Below are positions 45,175 to 56,515 of a DNA stretch of 64,000 nt, piece after piece (the stretch's first letter is position 1; each line of letters begins with the position of its first letter). The stretch is from NCBI GenBank assembly GCA_944472155.2, contig OX235279.1, positions 160,974,199 through 161,038,198 of the forward strand, read 5' to 3'. The position numbers and the translations under genes are program-made. This DNA comes from Trichobilharzia szidati. Its lineage: Eukaryota > Platyhelminthes > Trematoda > Strigeidida > Schistosomatidae. The notes under the pieces were generated by a model. It saw only the letters and a program-made list of their open reading frames with translations, was not told the origin of the DNA and searched no databases.

Positions 45175-46633
45175 ATGCTGTCCAAAGTTGATAATATAAG
45201 TGTCCATAAAAAGAAATCCAAACCGTCGTCCACATGTAATGGAATGCAGACAGAAAGCAAGAACATCAAACCGTGTTTTTCATGTGGAAAGCCTCATCTA
45301 CGAAGCACTTGCCGTTTTCGGGGTTCTAAGTGCCATAAATGTGGTAAAATTGGGCACATCAAGTCTGTTTGCAGAAGTTCACATACTTATGCTACTCAGA
45401 ATTCTCATAATTCTCCAAAACTGTCTGGTAAAATGAAATCAATGGCTCTTTCAACTTTTCACAATACTCAATCTCATCTAATGAGAACCTTCACTACAAG
45501 TTCAGGCATGTCTCACTGTTTTATAATTGATACTGGGAGTACTGAATCTATAATTTCTAAGAAAGATTTACTATCGCTTTGTAAGCTTGCTCAGGTAGAC
45601 CCTACTACTAGTTCGATTACAGGTATAACTGGTCATAAACTACCTCTTATTGGTGCTACTAACATTGGTTTGAAATCAGACAGTGGTAGTTTCGTGAATA
45701 TCCCCTTTCTTGTTAGTGAATATGGTCCATCTTTATTGGGATTGAAAGCCCTTAGATTGTTAAATGTAGAAATCTCACTTTGTGCTGAGTTGTTTGATGA
45801 ACCTTTGTTCAGAGAATTAGTCCTCCAATGTTCAAAGAGTGTAGGTGGCATGAAGATTCAGCCCATCCATCTTGAAATAGATGGTGATCCTATTTTTCTA
45901 AAGGGCTGATTAATTCCATATGGTTTGCGAGATGCACTTAAGAAAGAGTTAGACAAGTTGGTTGAGCAGACCATACTGCTGCCAGTTGAATCTTCGAATT
46001 GGGCTACTCCCATTGTGACGCCACTAAAGGCTGATGGAAAAACACCGAGAATTTGTGGTGACTACCGTCTTACACTCAATAGTCGTCTACTACAGCAAAG
46101 TCGCACTACGCTAGAAAGCGAAGACATTCTCTACAAGCTATGTGGCCCAAAATACTTTTCCAAAATAGATCTAAAAGATGCTTATTTGCAGATTCCTCTT
46201 GACGAAGCTTCTAGTGCATTAACAACCATTAATACTCCATTTGGATTGTTCAAGTATAATTTAGCGCCTTTTGGTTTGAAGGTTTCACCTGCAGTATTTC
46301 AAAAAGTAAGAAATCAGATGATAGATGGATTAGACGGTGTTGAATCTTACCAAGATGATATTGTAATTCATGGTTCGAACATCGAATTGCATAATGAACG
46401 TCTTTTAAAACTGTTCAGGCGGAAATATTCTTGTTAATCCATCTAAATGTCATTTTACTTTGTCGTCTGTATCATGCTTGGGATACACAGTAGACTCTGA
46501 GGGTTCAGACCTGATGCTAGTCGTTTGGCACCTCTAATTTATGCACCGTCACCTAATAACATGTCATCGTTGAGATCATGGATTGGTACTCTTCAGTTTT
46601 ACTCCAGATTCATTCCCAATTTCACTCAACTGT
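45175..46633 (+). pseudogene. Third Gypsy element: gag knuckles, protease and RT (5' part)
   Basis: Two zinc knuckles lie near 45271-45380 (CFSCGKPHLRSTC and CHKCGKIGHIKSVC), followed by a protease with FIIDTGSTESIIS and LLGLKALRLLN. After a TGA at 45907 the same frame gives RT: SNWATPIVTPLKADGK, RICGDYR, FSKIDLKDAYLQIPL, NTPFGLFKYNLAPFGLK and YQDDIVIHG (YQDD instead of the usual YLDD). A frameshift near 46430 precedes the RT thumb, WIGTLQFYSRFIPNFTQL, which is cut by a mini-LTR element. CCHC knuckles set it apart from the CsRn1-type copies. Confidence 0.85.
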
Positions 46634-46636
46634 TAT

Positions 46637-47661
46637 TGTAACAACAGAAGACAAGGGCCAGGCAACAGATCGTTTATTACGAAAAATCAACACGTATTTA
46701 TAGATTTTTATGTACATTATTGTAGGTCAATGTTAGTAGAAAATATAGTCTGTTGATTGGTTGTTTCTCACACAAGTTAACCTTGCATCTCTTGTGGCTG
46801 TGTCAGTTCATCTATATGTTAACTGCATCCGCCTGTCCACCTTGACCTTTGACCTCAATTACTGTCAACCAATTTGGCCAGCAACCATCTCTCACCACAA
46901 CATGACTAATATTTGATACATAAACATTGACCTCAATTACTGTCCACCACTTGGCTAGTAGACAGCTCTCACCACACTCGTCCCCCCGTCAAATAGTTTG
47001 GACTGAAGTCGGCTCGGTCTTCTCGGTTCTTGGGGCTTTGCTCTGTTGTCTTGCTGTGTGGAATCTCGGCGCTTGCGGATGTCCACTTGTTTAACGGCGT
47101 TTACCATTGCAATTGTGTCTGCGTAACCCCATCTCAACGTGACCATATATGGTCCTTCCCACTTTGGAAACTGTTTGCCTGACCCTGTCGCACATTCGTA
47201 GGTATTTCGCCTCACACTTCCATAAGCTGCTTTCTCCCGACCTCCCGGCAGCGTCCCAAGTAGCAGCCTCATCGCTGACAGATCTTGGACGCCACTCAAC
47301 TGCGAAGAAGCCTCGAAGTCCTGCCCGAAGATCCATATGTCTCCATCAAAAACTGCAGGGCATAGGCTTTCCATTTGTCGGTAGGCAGCGACACCAAATG
47401 TAACAACAGAAGACAAGGGCCAGGCAACAGATCGTTTATTACGAAAAATCAACACGTATTTATAGATTTTTATGTACATTATTGTAGGTCAATGTTAGTA
47501 GAAAATATAGTCTGTTGATTGGTTGTTTCTCACACAAGTTAACCTTGCATCTCTTGTGGCTGTGTCAGTTCATCTATATGTTAACTGCATCCGCCTGTCC
47601 ACCTTGACCTTTGACCTCAATTACTGTCAACCAATTTGGCCAGCAACCATCTCTCACCACA
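46637..47661 (-). mobile_element. Mini LTR retrotransposon (1025 bp) with identical LTRs
   Basis: Two 263-bp copies, 46637-46899 and 47399-47661, appear identical. On the minus strand each begins TGTGGTGAGAGATGG and ends TTGTTACA. The element is flanked by TTAT (46633-46636 and 47662-47665), and removing it restores the Gypsy frame (TQL/LSPLFD). In minus orientation the 5' LTR is followed after TT by TGGTGTCGCTGCC, a tRNA primer site. A purine tract (GACGGGGGGACGAG, 46979-46992) sits near the other LTR. It cannot encode RT, so it must move using another element's enzymes. Confidence 0.9.
46977..47398 (-). CDS. Short ORF of the mini-LTR element (integrase-tail remnant)
   Basis: The minus frame runs from the 5' LTR side through VAAYRQMESLCPAVFDGDIW and LSGVQDLSAMRLLLGTLPGG to a C-terminal part: FPKWEGPYMVTLRWGYADT, then VKQVDIRKRRDS. 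The 'KWEGPY.V' block is the GPY/F module at the C-terminus of Gypsy integrases. No RT or integrase core is present. The frame is open for about 140 codons, including the primer-site region, so a small protein may still be made. An upstream start is uncertain. Confidence 0.55.
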
Positions 47662-49360
47662 TTATCTCCACTTTTTGATATTGTCTCCAGTAAACAATTT
47701 AAGTGGGAACAACAACATGAAGATATCTTGCGAAAAACTTTGGAGTTTCTTAATAAACGAGCTTTCTTTTTCATCGAAAGATAAGTCCGTTCTCAATACA
47801 GATGCTTCTCCTACGGGCATACCTGCAGTACTTGAGCAAAATGGACAACCTGTTATTTTTATTTCAAGACGTCTAAGTAAGAGTGAACGAGGGTATTCAC
47901 AAACCCAGAAAGAGGCTCTAGCAGTTGTATGGGCAATAAGACGTCTGCACAAGTATCTCTTTGGTACTTAGTTTCACACAGTTACTGATCATCAGGCTTT
48001 GAAATTCATTTACAATCCAGAAAAATCTTTGAATAAATCATCTGCTGCTATGTTTCAAAGATGGAGTTTAGAACTAAGTGCATATGATTACACTATTGAA
48101 CACAGATTGGCTAATGATATACCTCATGCAGACTTCTTATAACGTTATTCATTATTTGAAAATTCTGCTAATGACACTGATTGTTTTTTAGTCCAGCCGT
48201 TACCTGTGGATAGAGTTCGACTTATAAATGATACCCGGAAATATTACGGATGCATTATAAATGCAACAAAAGAGGTTGGAATATTCAGTGTAAGTGAAGA
48301 TTTCCGGACTTTTATAAGCGAAGAGATGAGATTTCACTCCGTCCTGAAGGATTTCTATGTCTGAATGACAGAATTATTATTCCTCCGACATTAAGATCTG
48401 CGATTTTGGGTGATCTTCATTCTGCTCATCTGGGAGCTGACAAGATGAAATCATTAGCACGCCTAACATGGTGGTGGCCGTAAATTGATACTGACATTAA
48501 AAAAGGTCAAAGAGCTGTTCTAGCTGTTTGCATAAAATGTCCTATGGGAAGTCATCGTGGAAAACATGGCCTGCTTCCTGTGAGGTTTGGCAGCGTATTC
48601 ATGCGGATTACTGTGGTCTATTCTTAAATTCATATTATGCCTTAATTATTGTGGATTCTTATTCTAGATGGCCAGAAGTCATAATTACAGATAGTCCAAA
48701 TGCAAAATTCACTCACAGAGCGTTGAGGAAGATTTTTAGTCGAGAAGGAATTCCAGATGTCTTAGTTACTGATAATGGTACTCATTTCACTGAAAAGAGC
48801 TTCAATGATTGGCTTAAACATATAGGCTGTCGTCATCTGTACACAGCACCACGTCATCTTCAGTCTAACGGGTTGGCAGAAAATTTCGTACGAATATTAA
48901 AGAGTGCCATAGCATCAACGAGTCCTAAGAATTTTGATGAACTAGAGAGATGTGTAGATTGATTCCTACTTCAAAACCGCCACGCGGAGCATACAAGTAC
49001 CCATGAAAGTCCTGCTAAACCATTCAAATCCCGAATTCTCAGAGAGCATCTGATGTCCACGACTTCTGATGTACTTCGTTACAGAGGGAATGACTATAGA
49101 CCTTCTGTTGGAATCATACTACAAACAATGGGAAATCGAATGGTGAAGATATTAGACATCGAAGATCATTCACTTCATAACAGATACCTGGATCAAGTTA
49201 AAATAAATGAAGTAGGTCGTTGCGATTACAATTTTATTGATTCCGCTACTAATCCTAATTTCGTAGATAATTCAGAAATAATTCCAGATGATATTTGCGC
49301 GCGCTCCTTGAATACGACGTGCTTTTTCCTCTCCAACCGGAAAATACCTATTTGGTGAAT
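47662..49360 (+). pseudogene. Third Gypsy element: RNase H and integrase (3' part)
   Basis: RNase H blocks are LNTDASPTGIPAVLEQNGQ (47795), YSQTQKEALAVVWAIRRLHKYLFG and TDHQALKFIY. Integrase has a zinc part near 48415-48540 (HLGADKMKSLARLTWWWP..C.KC) and a core frame 48528-48962 with HADYCGLFLNSYYALIIVDSYS, VLVTDNGTHFTEKSFNDWL and SNGLAENFVRILKSA, giving D, D and E in register. The C-terminus RYRGNDYRPSVGII..MGNRMVKI ends near 49360. Stops at 47969, 48139, 48481 and 48960 inactivate it. No LTR was recognised on either side. Confidence 0.85.
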
Positions 49361-49695
49361 TATTCGCTTGGGTAACCTGATCTTCCTAGCCGGTGAATTA
49401 AATTCAACCATTACTTACATATTGAATCTCTGTGTGCTAAGTCCAGCTGTCTCGAACTACTGCCAAAGCTTCAGGTGCTATTTTTGTAGCGGCATCTTCC
49501 TCACTCGTTTAGATAAACAAGACTTGTTGGTCTACCACTTGACTGCTGTGAAGCCGATCATCCAGAAAGTACTAGGTAAAGTCGAAAACCTTTTCTTTTC
49601 CTTGTCTTGTACTTTTTCAGTCTTATTCTTGTTCTTGTGGGTAGGTACCGTCGCACTCTTATTCTTATACAGCATAAGATTTAGCGATAGTTAAT
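49361..49695 (+). other. Junction region and probable 5' UTR of the SR1-like LINE
   Basis: Between the Gypsy integrase end and the LINE ORF1 start. No LTR signature was found; the later part, T-rich and ending TTAATATGGCGG, is probably the LINE leader. Confidence 0.4.
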
Positions 49696-51141
49696 ATGGC
49701 GGTAGAAAGTAACCTTAGAAATGGCACCAAAACACCTTACTCTGTAGTCACAACGGCTTCAGCCAGAGAAGGCAAAAACCCAGGGACACCAACCCTAAGT
49801 CGCATACCCATCCTAAAGACTCGTGTAGGACTCGTCTGTCCTGATACTATGCCTGCACTGCCACAGTCTAGTACTGAAACGGCGCAGGCAATACTAGTAG
49901 GACAGGATACTACACCTGCACCAACTGAAAGCCAATGTGTGAAGTACAACAAACCTAAAAGGAAACGCTCAAGACGTCATAAGACCTCGAAGGCGTCACC
50001 AAGTAAGGGAGACGAATGCCAGGCGTGCAATAACATTGTTTCTAAAGCTGACTCAGCGTTCAGATGCAATTTTTGCAAACGGTGGGTGCACTGCCGTTGC
50101 GACAAAGAGGTACCGAAATCATACTACGAGTTCATGGGAAATAACCCGTGCCCGTGGTTTTGGTACGCCTGTCCACTCTGTCGCCCTAGCATAGTCACAC
50201 AGAGCGTGTCTGCGGATAGCAGAAACAACACGCCGCCCTTGTGTCCCAACACGGCCTTATGTAGCTCCCCACCTGCTGAAATCACATTACCAAAACTTGG
50301 CACAGACAGTAAGAAGGACACTCCAGTCCTACTGACTGAAAATGACAATTTTCACAGGGTGAAGATTCAAAAGGTTGGACCCAAATCATCAAGGAAAGAT
50401 AGAATTAGAGAAGCGCCACTTGCATCCACAAGCAAGCTTGGCAACACAATAAAGGCTGGCCAGAGCCCGATGAAGCCTAAAGTTGCTGATGCTGCAAAGG
50501 AATACGAGAAGCCAAAGGCCAAACCTAAGTCTGAGGTTAATCGGTCTAGTTCGCTCATCCTCTTTAACGTACCTGTGGGCAAGGACAGCTTGCTTGAACA
50601 GCGGGCCCTGTTTGATCAGGAACAGTGGTCCAACCTGTGCAATAAACTAGGTCTGAATATTAGTTCAGTGAAATTGTGCAGGCTGTACAGGGATGTCCAC
50701 ACACCTCAAGGTAAGCCACCCCCATTACGGGTTACACTGGATTCTGCCGAAGAGGCCGAAAAGGTACTATTGATGGCTCAGGTACTAGCCATCGACAGAA
50801 GCTTGAACATAAGGGTGAGACAAGACAGATCATGGGCTGTCAGACAAATGACGAGGGAGTCACCGGAACTTTTGCCTTCTACCTCTATGGCGGTACATGG
50901 TGTTCCGGAGCTGGAAACGGGCACTGCCTGTGAAAAACACATGCATGACGTACAGCAGTGGAGATGGCTGTCGTCTCAGATGGCCCTTGGCGCTTCTGGA
51001 GCCATCTCCGTTTACCGACTACCTCGCCCCGCTCATCTCACACTGATTAGCTCCCCAAAGCTGTTAAGTGTCACATTCAACTCCCCAGAGCAGTTGGCCA
51101 TAGCACTTCAACGGTGGTATGAGATCAAGGGGAAATTGTGA
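49696..51141 (+). CDS. ORF1 protein of an SR1/CR1-like LINE
   Basis: An intact 481-residue frame from ATG 49696 to TGA 51139-51141. Residues about 109-160 form a PHD/RING-like zinc finger: CQACNNIVSKADSAFRCNFC, WVHCRCD and C..C near YACPLC. A basic region (KRKRSRRHK) precedes it, and the C-terminal half has an esterase-free nucleic-acid-binding-like part (SLILFNVPVGKDS, then LRVTLDSAEEAEKVLLMA). CR1-clade ORF1 proteins typically carry such fingers and bind the element's RNA. ORF1 is intact while ORF2 is damaged, so this is a fairly young copy. Confidence 0.8.
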   Translation: MAVESNLRNGTKTPYSVVTTASAREGKNPGTPTLSRIPILKTRVGLVCPDTMPALPQSSTETAQAILVGQDTTPAPTESQCVKYNKPKRKRSRRHKTSKASPSKGDECQACNNIVSKADSAFRCNFCKRWVHCRCDKEVPKSYYEFMGNNPCPWFWYACPLCRPSIVTQSVSADSRNNTPPLCPNTALCSSPPAEITLPKLGTDSKKDTPVLLTENDNFHRVKIQKVGPKSSRKDRIREAPLASTSKLGNTIKAGQSPMKPKVADAAKEYEKPKAKPKSEVNRSSSLILFNVPVGKDSLLEQRALFDQEQWSNLCNKLGLNISSVKLCRLYRDVHTPQGKPPPLRVTLDSAEEAEKVLLMAQVLAIDRSLNIRVRQDRSWAVRQMTRESPELLPSTSMAVHGVPELETGTACEKHMHDVQQWRWLSSQMALGASGAISVYRLPRPAHLTLISSPKLLSVTFNSPEQLAIALQRWYEIKGKL

Positions 51142-51386
51142 GGACACGTCGGATGCTGCGAAAGCAGACCTCGAACCATAAGGAGGCAGCAAATCAAGGC
51201 TTTAATACGTCCCCAAGCTTCAGTGACACTCGAGCGATACAGTTCTGAGAATAACACTCTGTGCCACCCAAGTGTCCTGCCTAAATCCAAGGGAAAAAAC
51301 CACAACGGGCCGGTTCCATCGGAACTGGCCAACTAGTCCCAACATTAAGTCCCCTACCAGCAGACAGCTTCACGTCAACTACCCCA

Positions 51387-52560
51387 CAACACACTGAGGT
51401 TGTAAGACTCACTGTCAGCTGCCTATATAGCAATGTGAGGGGGCTGAGACGAAAAATAGGTGAACTCCGAAATCTCCAAGCACACCTACAACTGAAAATG
51501 ATCATTCTCACCGAAACATGGCTAACCCCCACTATCGCCGATAATGAAATCAGTATAGGTGATATGGTTTTGGTCAGGAGGGATACGAGACTTGGGCTAT
51601 GACCAAATCACCATTGCTGGAGATTTCAATGCCCCATCACTGAACCTTGGCTCAGGGTATGCTAAGGGAAAATTCGGCCGAAATCTACTGCAAGCTATTC
51701 GGAACACGGGACTGACTGAGAACGTTGGAGACGACACTAGGTGGGGCCCTAGTGGAAAGTCATCAAAACTAGACCACATTCTAACTAGTGACCAACTACT
51801 TGTTGAGAAGGTCCAGATCATGACTCCTCTAGGAAGTAGTGACCATGCAGTCATAGGTTTCGACCTCGTTCTCCGTGAGCATTTGCAGTGGGACGCTACG
51901 CAACCATGTCTGTGTTATAGCAAGGCTGACTATGCTGAAATGCGGAGGCTCTTGTCCGATGCAGACTGGCCCTTAGCATGGGATGAGCTGTCTGTGGATG
52001 AACACTGGGAAGCGGTAAAAAAGATTATTCATACAGTAATCTCGGATACCGTCTCTCTAGTCACAACACAGCCCAAAAGAAAGTCATCATGGTTAAAGAG
52101 AGGCACGCAGGGTATTCTGCAAGCAAAGCGGAAAGCTTGGCTTACGTGGCGCGTATCTAAAAGCCAGATCGACCATGATGCATACCTGGAACTCAGGAAC
52201 CGGTGCAATGCAAGAGTCAGGAGGGACAGAAGGTCATTCCAGGCTAACCTTGCTAAAAAACTCCTGGCAAACCCGAAGAATTTTTACCGATTCATGTCGG
52301 AAAGGAAACCAACCAACCAAGGGGCTTGCGCCTTAGTAGGCCAAAACGGTCAATATCTCACTAGTCTGGAGATGGCTGAAACATTCAGTTTAGCCTTCGC
52401 CAAACAGCTAAACAGCAATGTGGGTATTACCGTTACGGACCAAAATGGTGGCATGACTATTTCACGGAAGGAAGACCAAATAGCCACCCCCCCAAATAGA
52501 CCCTGCAATAGTACTGAGAAAGCTGCAGCGACTCATACCTGGGAAGTCCCCAGGCTGTGA
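51387..52560 (+). pseudogene. ORF2 endonuclease region (internally deleted)
   Basis: The N-terminal endonuclease is in one frame (51387-51597: LTVSCLYSNVRGLRRKIGEL and ILTETWLTPTI). It then jumps to another frame at 51559-51605 with DQITIAGDFNAPSLNLGSGY, SSKLDHILTSD and GSSDHAVIGFDL. The stretch of about 100 codons expected between the ETWL and GDFNAP blocks is absent, so catalytic residues of the first half are partly lost. The linker to RT follows to 52560. A frame change near a C-run at 52484-52491 shifts into the RT frame. Confidence 0.83.
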
Positions 52561-54022
52561 TGACATCAGGCCATCTGTTCTGAAACAGTGCACCGAAACT
52601 CTCTGTAGGCCTTTATGCGACTTGTTCCAACACTCCATGGAATCGGGGAAACTGCCAAAGGAATGGAAAAGAAGCATCCTTTCTCCGATCTTCAAGGGTG
52701 GGGATAGGCAAAATCCCACCAGTTATAGACCAGTAGCTCTACTCCCAGTGGTATCGAAAGTACTGGAAAGTATTATTGATGATCACATCAGGGAATATCT
52801 GGATAGGTCTAAAATACTCCATGAAGCCCGACACGGTTTCAGGAAAGGGAGATCCTGCGTCACTAACTTATTATCAGCTTAGGACGACTGGACATCATGC
52901 TGGGATATGAATGTTCCAGTCCATGTGATCTTTCTAGACTTTGAGAAGGCATTTGACACTGTTCACCATGACCTTCTCCTACACAAAATAAGCCAGGTAG
53001 GTCTAGGTAAACCACTTCTGTCATGGTTGAAGGACTACCTAACTGAAAGGCAATTTTGCACCAAGGTCAATCGAGTCCGATCATCTTGGCACAGCTCGTC
53101 ATCAGGATTGTCGCAGGGTTCTATCCTGGGACCACTGATGTTCTTGATTTTTATCAATGATTTACCATGCCGTCTAAGCTGCCCGACTCTTCTATACGCT
53201 GATGATGTGAAGATATGGAGGGCGATAAAGTGTCCGGAGGACTCAGATAGACTGCAGGCAGATCTAAGGCTTCTGGAAGACTGGGCGGTAGCCAGTGGCA
53301 TGACTTTCAACCTGAAAAAGTGCAAAGTAGTGAAGTTACGCACCTGTAGACTGCAGAATGCAAGTTACACCCTGTGCAATGAAAGCTTGTCCTGCTCAAC
53401 GTCGGAACGTGACTTAGGTCTAGTTCTAACGGAGAAAATGGACACAAGCGTAAATTACACCGGGGATGTAGCGAGGGCATATGCGGTCATACACTTTACA
53501 CACAGACAATTAGGTGCACTCACTCCTGAGCTCTTTCTAAGGTTGTATAAAACATACGTCAGACCGCATCTTGAAGTGCATAATATCATTGCACCCCTAC
53601 TGCTTAAAAGAGACGCCAACCTCTTGGAAAGAGTCCAACGACGGGCAACAAAAGGAGTGGTTGGTCTCCGAAATAAACCATATGATGAAAGGCTGAATAA
53701 ATTAGGCCTATTCACACTCAGTTACCGTCGCCTTAGGGGGGATTTAATTACTGCCTACAAAATAACAAATGATCAGAATCACCCGAACAAAGGTGTTCTG
53801 CCATTGAGTAGGTATAGGCTCCCTCGTGGAAATCCTAGAAGGATAGCTCATCAGAGGGCAAGGACCTGGGTGAGCTCCCATTTCTTTTCCCTGTGGGTTT
53901 GCCGTCCCTGTAATTCCTTACCGGCTGATGTAGCTATGGCACCATCTGTGGACGCCTTTAAGCGAAGTCTGGACAACCATGCAGCGACACCAGGACTTCA
54001 TCCAAATGGCTTATCCCCTTAA
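52500..54022 (+). pseudogene. ORF2 reverse transcriptase of the SR1/CR1-like LINE
   Basis: After the frameshift it reads IPGKSPGCDDIRPSVLKQC, LPKEWKRSILSPIFKGGD, YRPVALLPVVSKVLES and HGFRKGRSCVTNLLSA. One TAG at 52880-52882 interrupts it, after which the same frame continues with FLDFEKAFDTVHHDLL (motif A), GLSQGSILGPLMFLIFINDL (motif B), LLYADDVKIW (motif C), then thumb and C-terminal blocks to TAA at 54020-54022. Only one stop and one frameshift separate the RT from an open frame. SR1 is the schistosome CR1-like family this most resembles. Confidence 0.87.
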
Positions 54023-54045
54023 AATCGCATACACCATTCAAAGGT

Positions 54046-54150
54046 AGACAATTTAGTTTAGCCTTCGCCAAACAGATAAACAGCAATGAGGGTAATACCG
54101 TTAAGGACCAAAGGGTGGCAAGACTATTTCACAGGAGGAAGACCAAATAA
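54046..54150 (+). repeat. Duplicated SR1 segment
   Basis: Matches 52381-52487 with about 12 differences (TTTAGTTTAGCCTTCGCCAA, GGTGGCA..GACTATTTCAC, GAAGACCAAATA). It lies 1.66 kb downstream in the same orientation, directly before a PLE leader segment. Confidence 0.85.
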
Positions 54151-54337
54151 TTTAATAATTCCCAATGCAGCATTAAGAAAACAATATTCAGCGAAGAGAC
54201 TCCTTTCAACGAATTTATTATCAAGCAAGAACAACAATGGTTTGTGCAGAATGTTCCAGCTATAGCGACAAACACTTCATAAGGACTCCCACAATTTTTA
54301 ACGTTTTGCTTCAGGTGAACTCAAACACGAAAAACCA
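54151..54337. repeat. Mosaic of PLE leader and E(z) fragment
   Basis: 54151-54232 equals the PLE 5' leader at 56494-56575 (AATTTAATAATTCCCA..G, GCGAAGAGACTC, CGAATTTATTATCAAGC). 54230-54330 equals the E(z)-derived sequence at 57982-58098 (AAGAACAACAATGGTTTGTG onward). Then PLE endonuclease sequence follows without a gap. The joint between leader and E(z) shares CTTG, so it may be a microhomology junction. Confidence 0.82.
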
Positions 54338-56515
54338 AGCTGCAATATGTTCTCGTATCCGTGCGGAAAGCGTCCTCTGACTACGGCCAATGTACCTTGC
54401 TCCACAAGAGCAGGTGAACTGATAGATGCACATGGAGGCGGCCAGACGGGGTAGCTTATCTTTTATAGAGGTAGAGAACAACTTGCGGCTAGCGAAAGTC
54501 ATATGTAATTTTGCTGCATAGAACGTCTCACTGACTGATTTGGAGAGACGATTTTTGAGCATATCTGAATCTTGATCACCTTTGAATTCCAAGTTCATGA
54601 ATAAGGTTTTCTTTGGAACTGTGTCGGTAACCAGTTGAGACTGCTTTTCTTTCATGTTGCTGTCAATAAATCGGTTAGGGTAACCGTTTTCTGCCAGCGT
54701 GGCTTTTAAGAAATCAAGTTCCGAGTCAACGGATTCAGAACTACAAATTTTCCTTATCCTATAGCAAAGCGAATGAATTAAGTTCCTTTTCCTGGAGATA
54801 GGCACCCAACTGTAAAAATTAGTTAGTTGTCCGTTCCAAGTACGTTTCCGATGGATAGATCTTTTGAGAGATCCGTCATCACGTCTGCTAAGGCACACAT
54901 CAAGAAAGGGGATACTTAGTTCGGATTCCTTTTCTACGGTGAATTGTAAAGAAGGATGGCAGTTGTTGAAAGTAAACAGGACATCATCAAGAATTACATT
55001 TTTATCGCAGATAACGAAAGTGTCGTCTACGTATCGTTTATAAATGGCAAAATGACCGATGGTTTGACTAAGTTGAGAATTTTCAAGCTTAGCCATAAAA
55101 CAATCAGCCAACAAGGGACCCAGTGGTGATCCCATGGCAATGCCGTCTCTCTGTCTAAAGATCTCATTATTGAAGGTGAACTGAACATTCAATGTGCATC
55201 TCAATAACAGCTCTTTGAGGTAGAAGGTCGGCAGTCCTATTTCTAAACTATGTGTATCAATATAATCACATAAGTAACAAACAGTTTCCATGAGAGGAAC
55301 ATTGGTAAAAAGCGACGTTACATCTAATGAGAACAAGATTTTGTCTGAGACATTGAAATCTTTAATGCTATCAATAAATTTAAACGTATCATCAATGGAA
55401 AACTTAGATACTTGCCTTCTGACTGGTTCCAGTATTTCAGCTAGCTATTGAGCGATTCCGTGATGAGGAGAACCCGCCATATCGAGGATAGGACGCAGGG
55501 GTAATCCTGTCTTATGAATTTTGGGTAGTCCATACAAACGTGGTATCATGGAGCCTACTGGTCGGATCCGTTCATATATTTCCGACGAGATTACTGACTT
55601 ATTCCTCATGTTCTCTAAGACATCAGTCAGTTGATTTTCAATAAGATGTGTCTTGTTCTTTTCACCATCGGGTTTGGCGAATTTCATTTGGTCGGAAAGG
55701 ACCGCTGAGATCTTATCATTATAACCTTGGCGATTCATAACTACAACACCACCACCTTTGTCTGGACGGCATATAATAAAATCATCATTCTTCTCCAGTT
55801 GTTTAAGTTGATCTATATGCTCTTTAGTCAGAAGGTTATTCGAGCTTGGTTTTGAACTGGTAAACTGATGACAGCAATCAAGAACTGTAGATTTGAAGTG
55901 TTGGAAATCCTTAGGTGATGTGCGTGTGAGATCGTTGGTCCGATTAATAACATTTTCAAATTGCACTTGAGTATGCAATCTGTTGACTTTCGACGAACTG
56001 TTACAGAATTTTGGGCCCAGTGATAGGGCTTCGAGTTGAATTTAAGAAAGAGTGACGGAAGAATAATTAAAAACATATTTACTGGGATCAGTCGGGAATT
56101 TCTTTTCTACTACTACCTCCTTGAGACTATCAAGATGCTTGAGGTTAGCAGATTGGGACTGTTTTTCGACGACAAAAGAAACGTATTCCTCGAATTGCCG
56201 GCGTTCATCAGTTGAAAGTTCAAACAGAACGTGACTTCTCAGAGATATGTTCCTGTTTAGCTCTACAACGCGAGAGCTGATTGCATCAATACGATTAAGT
56301 GTATGGCGCTTTAATGTTTTGGAATTGGGACATATACGGTTACGCCTAAGCGCTTTCCAGAATACATTAGGATATTCATTTTTACAGATACAGCTTTCAA
56401 AAAAGTTAATCTCAGTTTTCACTAACGCACGTTTGACAGAATACCGTAGGAACCCATTAACTTCCTTCATCGTCATTGGGTCTTTGCATTTTTTCAATAA
56501 TTTAATAATTCCCAT
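54311..56515 (-). pseudogene. Near-open PLE: N-terminal region, RT and truncated GIY-YIG
   Basis: One frame of about 735 codons from ATG 56515 (MGIIKLLKKCKD) to TGA 54311-54313 is broken only by TAA at 56042-56044 and TAG at 55445-55447. Blocks in order: CRPDKGGGVVVMNRQGYNDK (RT entry), LYGLPKIHKTGLPLRPILDM, FSLDVTSLFTNVPLMETV (motif A), RDGIAMGSPLGPLLADCFMA (motif B), YKRYVDDTFVIC (motif C), IPFLDVCLSRRDDGSLKRSI, then YQFTCSCGARYIGRSQRTL and RIREHIAAW. The nuclease is cut after that, and the last six codons (FVFEFT) come from the E(z) fragment. Confidence 0.88.

Noticed and set aside
50010..50170. A host PHD-finger gene
   Set aside because: The finger lies in ORF1 directly upstream of an endonuclease/RT; CR1-type ORF1 proteins carry such fingers.
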